Source of the DNA: DATKKX01 sp035542775
Lineage (GTDB): Bacteria; Planctomycetota; Phycisphaerae; UBA1845; UTPLA1
Assembly: GCA_035542775.1 (NCBI GenBank)
Contig: DATKKX010000155.1
Span: 1-19,770, forward strand
Length of the DNA stretch: 19,770 nucleotides
Reading direction: 5' to 3'
A program made the position numbers and the translations under genes. Under the pieces are notes generated by a model. That model saw only the letters and a list, made by a program, of their open reading frames with translations. It was not told the DNA's origin and did no database searches. The stretch's first letter is position 1. Each line of letters starts with the position of its first letter. Shown here in pieces: positions 8,220 through 14,546 of the stretch.

Positions 8220-9674
8220 TCATGAATTTCCACGCCCCGAGATCTGCCCGGTGACGAAAAAGTAATCATGGCCGTCCTCGCTGCGCAGCTTCAAACCCTC
8301 GTAGCCGCTGTGCAGCCAACCGTGGCTGAAGATTTCGGCGTTGGCTTGCGGGTCGTTCAGGTATCCCGCCATGATATTGTGCCCACGGGCGACGATCTCT
8401 CCCTTCTCGCCGGGGCGCAGTGACTTGCCGTTCGCGTCATGTATGTCCACGTCGTTGACGATGATCGGCATCCCGACGGACGGCACCTCATGATCGCACA
8501 GCCATTCGACGTGCTCCGACCACTCCAGCTCGACCGGCAGAAAGCACGAATAGCAGGCCGTCTCGTTCAACCCGTAACCGTGGATGATCTTCAAGCCGAA
8601 CCGGTCCTGAAACTCTCCCGCCGCCTCCACGGTTAACGGCTGTGACCGCGAAATGAAGTGGCGGAAACCGGCCAGCTTCTCCGGATCGTATTCCTCCTCC
8701 GTGGCCATGAGAGCATGCAGGAATTTGGGAATGACGCTGACGATATTCACGTCGTGCTCGGCCAGCTTTCGCCAGAATCCCTCAACCGCGAAATCCCTGT
8801 TCAGCACAACCTCCGCACCGACAAAGGCCGCGGTGACCAGTGCCAGAATCACCTCGCTGGCCCGATGCAGCGGCAACACGCTCATCATGACGGTATGCTC
8901 GTCGATGCCGTGCCATTGGGAGATCCCATATGCGGCGGCAAGCAACTGCTTCTGGGTCAAGACCACGCCGGTCAACCGGCCTCGCTCCACGGACGGATAC
9001 AGCACCATGGCCTCGGCGTCCCAGCTCGCCACGCTCGGCAGCGACGCGGCGGCTTTCCCATCCGCCTCCTCCAGGGCCTCGTTGAAATCCTCCCACCCCG
9101 CCACCAGAGCGGCGTGCCGGCTGGCACCATCCAGCACCAGCGTCCGCTGAAACTCCTCTCGCTGCGTGCTCTCCAGAACGCGGTCCAACGGTTCATGATC
9201 GGCGCGGCAGGTCGTATGCACGATCAACTGATTGGCTCCGACATGACCCAGGATTGCGCCGATTCGCTCGTCGCTTTCCGCAGGACTGATAGGCACCACC
9301 CGCGCCCCCAGCCGCCACGCGGCAAAGTAGATAGCCGCCGTCAGTGGTTGATTGACCGTCATCAGCGCAATGGTGCGACCACGCGATATGCCGTACTCGT
9401 TCTCCAGCAACACCGCCACGCGGTCAATGAGATCGGAGAATTCGCCGAGCGTGAATCGGACCGGCTCCTCGCCCGCACTGTTGCAGGGATAGTACGTCAT
9501 CCAGGGCCGGTCCGCCCAACGGTCCACCAGGGTTGACCACATGGCACCCAGATCACGATATGGCAGGCAGTCGTCGATGCTCGGCAGCTTCTCGCAGTGA
9601 TGGGCCTGCTCGATCCATGAGGCGGTCTTCGCGTCCGCCGCCATTGAAGTTTTGGCTGCATTGCCGGCTGACAT
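8220..9674 (-). CDS. AMP-binding (acyl-adenylate) superfamily protein, lacking the C-terminal subdomain
   Basis: 484 aa from ATG 9674, chosen because GGAGGTG (9681-9687) lies 6 nt upstream; the open frame continues to 9935 but the extra residues look non-coding. The fold is clear: SRGRTIALMTVNQP (97-110), an AAWRLGARVVPISP segment (118-131), the A5 motif HGYGLNETA (365-373) and A8-region GEIVARGHNIMAGYLNDP (425-442). Three things are odd. The Gly/Ser-rich A3 loop, normally like YTSGSTGxPKG, is LYPSVERGRLTGV (225-237). The conserved TGD Asp of A8 is replaced in HSGYEG (455-460). The chain ends at FVTGQISGRGNS, just where the hinge and about 100-residue C-terminal subdomain with the A10 Lys should follow. 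Normal enzymes (acyl-CoA or amino-acid adenylating) need these parts. It may be an inactive relative, a half-enzyme or a decaying gene. Its neighbours are a PLP aminotransferase upstream and a flavin reductase 3 nt downstream. Confidence 0.88.
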   Translation of the reverse strand: MSAGNAAKTSMAADAKTASWIEQAHHCEKLPSIDDCLPYRDLGAMWSTLVDRWADRPWMTYYPCNSAGEEPVRFTLGEFSDLIDRVAVLLENEYGISRGRTIALMTVNQPLTAAIYFAAWRLGARVVPISPAESDERIGAILGHVGANQLIVHTTCRADHEPLDRVLESTQREEFQRTLVLDGASRHAALVAGWEDFNEALEEADGKAAASLPSVASWDAEAMVLYPSVERGRLTGVVLTQKQLLAAAYGISQWHGIDEHTVMMSVLPLHRASEVILALVTAAFVGAEVVLNRDFAVEGFWRKLAEHDVNIVSVIPKFLHALMATEEEYDPEKLAGFRHFISRSQPLTVEAAGEFQDRFGLKIIHGYGLNETACYSCFLPVELEWSEHVEWLCDHEVPSVGMPIIVNDVDIHDANGKSLRPGEKGEIVARGHNIMAGYLNDPQANAEIFSHGWLHSGYEGLKLRSEDGHDYFFVTGQISGRGNS

Positions 9675-9951
9675 GACTGGCACCTCCGTCTCACATCCCG
9701 ACCCGTGGGGCTGCGCCAGTATTGAACCGCTTCTTGCCATGGGGTGCAACCGTTTGATGAACCGCCGCCGGATGCGCTGAGTGCTGCCGCCCTGCCACGA
9801 CCCCGGCGGCGACCGAAGTGGTGTTTCTCGCGTCCCCGGTCGCCCGCCAGAGGCTGCACAGACCCTGGTCCGCGCAACTGGCCCCGCCGCCGTATGCCCC
9901 GGGGATAGGCGAGGATACGCCTCGACGGGACGCAACCCGCCCAGGCAACAA

Positions 9952-11106
9952 TCAATGACCGGGCAGGTACTCTATGAGCTTGGCGATTTCTTCTTCGGTG
10001 TTGTAGAAATGCGGGCTGACGCGCAAGCGACCCAGCCGCGTGGTGATCACGGTCCGGTGCTCCTGACGCAGATGGTTCACGATCCGATTGTGATCGTGGA
10101 CGTCCGACACGAAAGCCACGATGCCGCTGGCCTCGCTCGCCTCGCGGGAACTGACCACCCTATACCCCTTTTCCCGAACGCCCTCGACCATCTTGTCGGT
10201 CAGCATCCGGACACGATCCCAGATCTTGTCGATGCCGATCTCCAGCAGCCATTCGATTGAAGCACCCAGCCCCCAGATCCCGGCCAGATTGTAGCTGCCG
10301 CTGTCGAACCTCCGGGCGTCGTCGCGGTAGTCAAGCTTGTAGTCACTGAAGTTTTCGACGTTCCTCACGCTGAGCCAACCCACACATGACGGTTGCAGGA
10401 GGCCTAACAACTCATGCCGGCAATAGAACACGCCCGCGCCTTCCGGACCGAGCAGCCACTTGTGACCATCGGCGCTGAGGAAGTCGATCTTCATCGCCCG
10501 CACGTCAATCGGCTGGCAACCGAGCGACTGAATCGCATCCACGCAGAAGAGCACGCCGCGTTCCTGGCATGCATTGCCCAGCGCCGCCAGATCCGTCCGG
10601 AAGCCGCTGGCGAACTGAACCGACGAAACCGTTACCAGCCGCGTTCGTTCGTCGATCAATTCGACCAGGCGATCCAACGGAATCCGCCCCTTGTCCTCCG
10701 GCACCATCTTCAGGCGCACGCCGTGGCTCCGCAGGCGCATCCACGGGTAGATGTTCGCGGGAAACTCCACGCCAGTGGTGACGATGTTGTCGCCCTTGGA
10801 GAATTGCAGACCGTTGGCGACGAAATTCAGGCCTTCGCTGGTGTTCTTGACGAAGGCGATCTCCTCCGGGTAGCAGTTCAGAAGCGTGGCCGCTGACTTT
10901 CGAATCCGGCCGATCTGTGGTAGCAGCCCCCCGCGGGCGTGACCGTGGTTCTCGGCTTCGTCGAGGAACTGCCGCATGGCTGCCGCGGCCCGGCCGGAAA
11001 GCGGCCCCACGCCGGCATGATCCATGAATCGGTAGTGCCGGACGATCGGCATGAGATTGCGAAGCGCCTCGATATCCACGGCCAAATCCTTCATCCGCTC
11101 GGCCAT
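9952..11106 (-). CDS. Class V aminotransferase-fold PLP enzyme (cysteine desulfurase / isopenicillin N epimerase-like)
   Basis: 384 aa. The PLP-binding features of fold type I, class V are visible. The cofactor Lys is K216 in SADGHKWLLGPEG (211-223). The pyridine-nitrogen Asp is D190 in CVDAIQSLG, with the following Q193. The NTSEGLN segment (88-94) binds phosphate. The N-terminal FMDHAGVGPLS (27-37) is typical of the epimerase/desulfurase-like branch. Reactions in this group include desulfuration, beta-elimination, epimerisation and transamination; which applies cannot be told. There is no obvious desulfurase active-site Cys loop. ATG 11106 has no good ribosome site directly upstream; GAGGAG at 11130-11135 is 23 nt away. 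M5 (11094) is an alternative start. A short upstream ORF precedes it (separate entry). It is probably first in the cassette with the adenylate-fold and flavin-reductase genes, although a 277-nt gap lies downstream. Confidence 0.9.
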   Translation of the reverse strand: MAERMKDLAVDIEALRNLMPIVRHYRFMDHAGVGPLSGRAAAAMRQFLDEAENHGHARGGLLPQIGRIRKSAATLLNCYPEEIAFVKNTSEGLNFVANGLQFSKGDNIVTTGVEFPANIYPWMRLRSHGVRLKMVPEDKGRIPLDRLVELIDERTRLVTVSSVQFASGFRTDLAALGNACQERGVLFCVDAIQSLGCQPIDVRAMKIDFLSADGHKWLLGPEGAGVFYCRHELLGLLQPSCVGWLSVRNVENFSDYKLDYRDDARRFDSGSYNLAGIWGLGASIEWLLEIGIDKIWDRVRMLTDKMVEGVREKGYRVVSSREASEASGIVAFVSDVHDHNRIVNHLRQEHRTVITTRLGRLRVSPHFYNTEEEIAKLIEYLPGH

Positions 11107-11133
11107 TCGCCGGTTCGGGTGCTCAAGGTCTCC

Positions 11134-11172
11134 TCACGCGAGCGGCATCCGAATCATCGGCGCCGCCCTCCT
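11134..11172 (-). promoter_or_regulatory. Short upstream ORF with strong ribosome site in the aminotransferase leader
   Basis: On the minus strand AGGAGGG (11166-11172) lies 8 nt before ATG 11157, which opens a 7-codon ORF (MIRMPLA) ending at TGA 11134-11136. This ORF is in the same frame as the aminotransferase, and the frame has no other stop between 11157 and 11106. Either it is a leader peptide controlling or coupling translation of the aminotransferase, which restarts 27 nt after the TGA, or the true start is 11157 and the TGA is a mutation or sequencing error. GAGGAG (11130-11135) overlaps the uORF stop. Confidence 0.5.
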
Positions 11173-11177
11173 ATTTC

Positions 11178-11196
11178 ATTATGCATTACACCTATA
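11178..11196 (-). promoter_or_regulatory. Candidate -10 elements upstream of the aminotransferase leader
   Basis: The minus strand carries TATAGG (11191-11196) and CATAAT (11178-11183) inside an AT-rich island in otherwise GC-rich DNA, just upstream of the uORF ribosome site. No good -35 match is seen at 17 nt from either. TATAGG gives a more sensible leader; CATAAT would start transcription within the ribosome site. Confidence 0.3.
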
Positions 11197-11376
11197 GTCT
11201 ACGCGTTTGCGTCCGGAAATTCTATGACACTCCCGTGGGGCCACCGCCCACCATCTCCGCGAGGCTTTCGCCGCAATGATGAAGAATTGCTAGTCGACGT
11301 GCGCTGCCGAGCATCGCGCTTGTTCAAGGACGTCCGCGGCGTGCGGAGATGGGAGAAGCAACTGTGCGATGGAGGC

Positions 11377-12459
11377 CTAGCGGCGGCGCCAACGCCTCAG
11401 GGCGGCCGCCACAGCCGCTGCGCTGGCCACCAGGACCAGAGTGCCCGGCTCCGGCGTCAATGAGGTTGTGGTAGCCGGGACGTCGGTGCCTTGAGTGGGC
11501 TGAGAAAACGCCAGTGACAGACCTTCAAAGCCCGGGACTTCCGAAGGGAGGCCGTTCTGCATGACGCCCAGGGGATCCGCCCGGAACGCTGCCGCGATCA
11601 TGCTCTGCGTGATGTATTGCATGTCGTCGTCGCTCAGCTTCTCGCCCGCTCGAAGCCTGGCGAGCAACGAATCCAATCGCTTGTCCTTCTGAGAGGCGTC
11701 GTCCAGGACGCGGGGAACAATGGCCGAGGTCTGCGCCCCTGTCGCCTGCCACACGCCGCCGATCAAATCCATCAGGACATTTCCCGACGCATTGATTGGC
11801 CCCAGATCAAAGTCCGTAACCTGCTCGTCTTTCACCACCGCGCCATCGACCGTGTAGTCGCCGACGTTGGTTATGCGCATCCTAAAATCATAGAACCCCA
11901 GCGCATTCATGTTGCCGTGCATATCGACAAAGGCATTTCCCGTCCAGCTGAAGTCCTGCACGCCGGTATCCACCGTGACCGTGTAGTTCAACGGTGCTGG
12001 AGAGAAGTTGGAGATCCCGGTGAACTGGTTGAAAATTCTCTGGCCGGTTTGCTGATCAAAGAAGACCTCGGGAATCAGCCGCGTTGAGTAGCCCACCCGA
12101 CTGTGAAGGGCAATCGGCTGGCCGTTCTGAAGCACCGTCGGATCCGTCCCTAGCTGAACTTTGATGGGCCCGAGATCCAGTGTGTTTGGATTCGCCCACG
12201 AATCCGGCCCAAAGAACCGGAAGGACTCGAACGTGTACCCGCCGCTGACGCGGTTGTACTGAATCGCTTGGCTGTACTGATTGAAGTTGTACAGCGGGCC
12301 GCCCTGCGGAGAGACCTGGTAGTTGTAATTCCCTGCGTACTCGAGGCCCCGGAACAGGGTCTGCTGGAAATCGCCGGGACCCGCGCTCTCCACCGACGCT
12401 CCGCACCAGAACACGGCCACGAACGCTAGGACCGCCGACGCCATATATCGAAGTTGCAT
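11377..12459 (-). CDS. PEP-CTERM sorting domain protein, secreted
   Basis: 360 aa from ATG 12459, with GGAG at 12468-12471. The N-terminus has a signal peptide: a short basic start, a hydrophobic run at about residues 5-20 and a likely cleavage near VESAGPG. The C-terminus is a complete PEP-CTERM signal: PEPGT at 336-340, hydrophobic helix LVLVASAAAVAAAL and a final RRWRRR. In known systems this tripartite tail directs export and processing by an exosortase, often leading to surface or extracellular-matrix placement; no exosortase gene is in this window. The body is rich in Asn, Gln, Gly, Tyr and aromatic residues and looks beta-rich. It does not match a family I can name. A more charged segment (about 253-285, KDKRLDSLLARLRAGEKLSDDD) stands out as helical. 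It lies downstream of the M20 peptidase gene but a terminator separates them, so it is probably its own unit. Confidence 0.9.
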   Translation of the reverse strand: MQLRYMASAVLAFVAVFWCGASVESAGPGDFQQTLFRGLEYAGNYNYQVSPQGGPLYNFNQYSQAIQYNRVSGGYTFESFRFFGPDSWANPNTLDLGPIKVQLGTDPTVLQNGQPIALHSRVGYSTRLIPEVFFDQQTGQRIFNQFTGISNFSPAPLNYTVTVDTGVQDFSWTGNAFVDMHGNMNALGFYDFRMRITNVGDYTVDGAVVKDEQVTDFDLGPINASGNVLMDLIGGVWQATGAQTSAIVPRVLDDASQKDKRLDSLLARLRAGEKLSDDDMQYITQSMIAAAFRADPLGVMQNGLPSEVPGFEGLSLAFSQPTQGTDVPATTTSLTPEPGTLVLVASAAAVAAALRRWRRR

Positions 12460-12531
12460 AACCTGCTCTCCATTCCAATGGTCATCCCGGACCTCCCCCC
12501 GGCCCGGTCAACCGGCCCCTGTTCTGGAGCG

Positions 12532-12563
12532 AAAAAACGCCCTCCGGCACCGACCGGCAGGCG
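12532..12563 (-). terminator. Likely rho-independent terminator after the M20 peptidase gene
   Basis: On the minus strand the sequence reads CGCC, two unpaired bases, CCGG, a 6-nt loop, CCGG, two unpaired bases, GGCG, then six T (12532-12537). The stem is 4+4 bp around a 2x2 internal loop. It lies about 107 nt past the peptidase stop and 73 nt before the PEP-CTERM start, so it would insulate the two genes. Confidence 0.5.
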
Positions 12564-12669
12564 CGCGGCATTACAGCCGCGCATTCAGATATCGGCCGCC
12601 CGTGGCGCGTAAATGAGTAGCGGTTGAGCCGGAAGAACGGAGCGGGAGTCTTGCCGAGACGTCCAATAA

Positions 12670-14055
12670 TCAGCCGCCCGAACGGACTAGTCCGTATAGC
12701 GCCGCGGACGTACGCATACCAGCCTCAAAATCGCGGATGTGAAAGAACTCGTTCGGCGAATGGGCGTTGCAGTTGGGCTGGCCGTAGCCGAGCATCAGGC
12801 TATCAGCACCAAGAATGGCCTTAAACATCGGCAGGATCGGGAGGCTTCCCCCTTCGCGCATCAGCACCGGCGACACACCGAAGCCTTTTTTGAACGCCTC
12901 CTTCGCGGCGGACACTCCTGCCGACCTCAAATCCGCAAGGTACGGATCGCATCCCGCGTAGGTCTTGATTTCCAGCCTGACCGTATCCGGCACGCGCGCA
13001 CGCACCGTTTCATCGAAGAGCCGCGAGATCTCCACCGACTTCTGGTCGGGTACCAGGCGCATGGAAACCTTCGCCCCCGCAAACGAAGGGATGATCGTGC
13101 TGGAGCCTTCCTTCATATACCCGCCGTAAATGCCGTTCACGTCGAGCGTCGGCCGGGCCCAGCGACAATGCAGGGCGCTATAGCCCTTCTCGCTGTGGGT
13201 TTTTGGGGAGCCCACGTCCGCGAGAAATTCCTTCTCGTCATACGGCAGGCTGTTCATCATCCTGATCTCTTCCGCCGACATCTCCTGGACGCGATCATAG
13301 AAGCCCGGAATATTCACCCTGGCCTCGTCGTCGTGCAGCGACGCAATCAGCCCGGCAAGCTCGTTCGCCGGATTCGCCACCGAGCCGCCGTATCCGCCGC
13401 TGTGCAGGTCTTTCTTCGGGCCCTTCACCACGATTTCCTTGTACACCAACCCCTTGGTGGCGCTGGTCAGTGCGGGCACGCCCTCGCCGAACTGGGCCCC
13501 GTCGTGGATAACCACGTAATCGCACGCCAGCCGGGCCTTGTGCTTTTCCACGACCTGCACCAGGTTCGGCGAACCGACCTCTTCCTCGCCTTCGACGAGA
13601 ATCTTCACATTGACCGGCAGCGACCCCGCCGTCTTCGCCCACGCTTCCGCCGCGACGATGGCGCAAAACAGTTGTCCTTTGTCATCAGCGCTGCCTCGGG
13701 CGACGATCCTCCCGATCTTCACGACCGGCTCAAACGGACCGCTTTCCCAAAGCGAAAGGTCGCCCTCCGGTTGCACGTCGTAATGACCGTAGACCAGCAC
13801 CGTCGGCCGACCGGCTTTCTGCTCTCCTTGCCCGATGACCACCGGCCATCCCGCCGTTTCCACAATCTCGGCGGTCAGTCCCGCGGCAAGGCAGCGCTGT
13901 TGCGCCCATTCCACGGCCTTGCGCATGTCCGCGGCGTGCTCGCGTTGAGCTGAAATGCTGGGAATCCGTAACCAGTCGAACAACTCCTGGCGGAAGCGTT
14001 CACGGTTCGCGTTCAGATGCTCGATCGCTTTGTCGATTGCGTCGCTGGTCGTCAT
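12670..14055 (-). CDS. M20 family metallopeptidase (dipeptidase)
   Basis: 461 aa from ATG 14055, with GGAGG (14064-14068) 8 nt upstream. M20 dipeptidases of the ArgE/DapE/carnosinase group hydrolyse dipeptides or N-acyl amino acids with two zinc ions in the cytoplasm. The metal ligands are all present: H91 in YGHYDVQP, bridging D124 in GSADDKG, the E157/E158 pair in VEGEEEVGS (general base plus ligand), D185 in VIHDG and H432 in NAHSPNE. H218 in DLHSGGYGG is the conserved His of the dimerisation (lid) domain inserted in the middle of the chain. Length is normal for the branch. No signal peptide is seen. The exact substrate is unknown. It is divergent from the BFD-type gene and followed by a terminator. 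Confidence 0.95.
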   Translation of the reverse strand: MTTSDAIDKAIEHLNANRERFRQELFDWLRIPSISAQREHAADMRKAVEWAQQRCLAAGLTAEIVETAGWPVVIGQGEQKAGRPTVLVYGHYDVQPEGDLSLWESGPFEPVVKIGRIVARGSADDKGQLFCAIVAAEAWAKTAGSLPVNVKILVEGEEEVGSPNLVQVVEKHKARLACDYVVIHDGAQFGEGVPALTSATKGLVYKEIVVKGPKKDLHSGGYGGSVANPANELAGLIASLHDDEARVNIPGFYDRVQEMSAEEIRMMNSLPYDEKEFLADVGSPKTHSEKGYSALHCRWARPTLDVNGIYGGYMKEGSSTIIPSFAGAKVSMRLVPDQKSVEISRLFDETVRARVPDTVRLEIKTYAGCDPYLADLRSAGVSAAKEAFKKGFGVSPVLMREGGSLPILPMFKAILGADSLMLGYGQPNCNAHSPNEFFHIRDFEAGMRTSAALYGLVRSGG

Positions 14056-14179
14056 GGATGCATCCTCCGTTCGGGTTCATCGCCCCGTCATGCGACCACC
14101 CGTGCATGGCGGCCGCTCCTCAGTCGAGCCCACTCTAACGCGATTCCCCGCCGCTGCCCACTCCAGGTCGCCTGCGTGC

Positions 14180-14195
14180 TACAATAGGCCAGATG
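14180..14195 (+). promoter_or_regulatory. Candidate -10 box placing the transcript start at the BFD gene ATG
   Basis: TACAAT (14180-14185, five of six matches to TATAAT) ends 7 nt before the ATG at 14193, so transcription would begin at about the A of the start codon and give a leaderless mRNA. The -35 region is weak. No Shine-Dalgarno site is seen beyond a lone AGG, which fits a leaderless gene. Confidence 0.4.
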
Positions 14196-14480
14196 GACCT
14201 CGATGATCACGTGTGCTGTTGCCATCACGTTTCGCTGCGGAAGCTGCTTAGTTATGCTCGCCGCAAACGGCCCCGTCACGCCTCGCAGTTGTCGAGCTGC
14301 CTGAATGCCGGCACCGGTTGCGGCTGGTGCATCCCGGTCTTGAAACGGATCCATGAAGCGGCGTTGGGAGAAGCGGCATCGGGAAAGCAACTCGTCCTGG
14401 CGGATCTGCCCGCGACAGCAGAAGAATACGCCGCTGCCCGGCAGGCCTACCTCAAGTGTGACAACAAGAACACCTTCTGA
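14193..14480 (+). CDS. Small BFD-like [2Fe-2S]-binding protein
   Basis: 95 aa. The sequence shows the (2Fe-2S)-binding pattern of bacterioferritin-associated ferredoxin-like domains: VCCCHHVS (C8 and C10) and GTGCGWC (C43 and C46), giving C-x-C, 32 residues, C-x-x-C. Such domains carry an iron-sulfur cluster and pass electrons, for example to release iron from bacterioferritin, or occur inside larger redox enzymes. C9 between the two ligand cysteines is unusual. The tail (about 60-95) is Ala/Glu-rich and predicted helical. It stands alone between divergent and convergent minus-strand genes; no bacterioferritin gene is adjacent. It ends 66 nt before the stop of the sulfatase-like gene. Confidence 0.85.
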   Translation: MDLDDHVCCCHHVSLRKLLSYARRKRPRHASQLSSCLNAGTGCGWCIPVLKRIHEAALGEAASGKQLVLADLPATAEEYAAARQAYLKCDNKNTF

Positions 14481-14546
14481 CGGCACCCCACGACCTGTGC
14501 CGATGCCTTGGCACCGCGCCTCACAACGCAAGCCCAGGCTCGATCG

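Noticed and set aside
8066..8269. Frameshift that would restore the C-terminal subdomain of the AMP-binding protein
   Set aside because: I read the other frame past 8260; it gives low-complexity Pro/Ser/Arg sequence, not the A10-containing subdomain, and the flavin-reductase gene occupies the DNA. The truncation is real in this sequence.
9675..9935. N-terminal extension of the AMP-binding gene to 9935
   Set aside because: A strong GGAGGTG site marks 9674, and the extra 87 residues are Arg/Gly/Pro/Ser-rich without family likeness.
11134..11136. TGA in the aminotransferase leader read as selenocysteine
   Set aside because: There is no reason for a selenocysteine at this place in the family, and no obvious selenocysteine-type stem-loop directly downstream. 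A leader stop or nonsense change is simpler.
12739..13953. 404-codon plus-strand open frame opposite the M20 peptidase
   Set aside because: It is antisense to a gene with every metal ligand intact, and has no recognisable motif.
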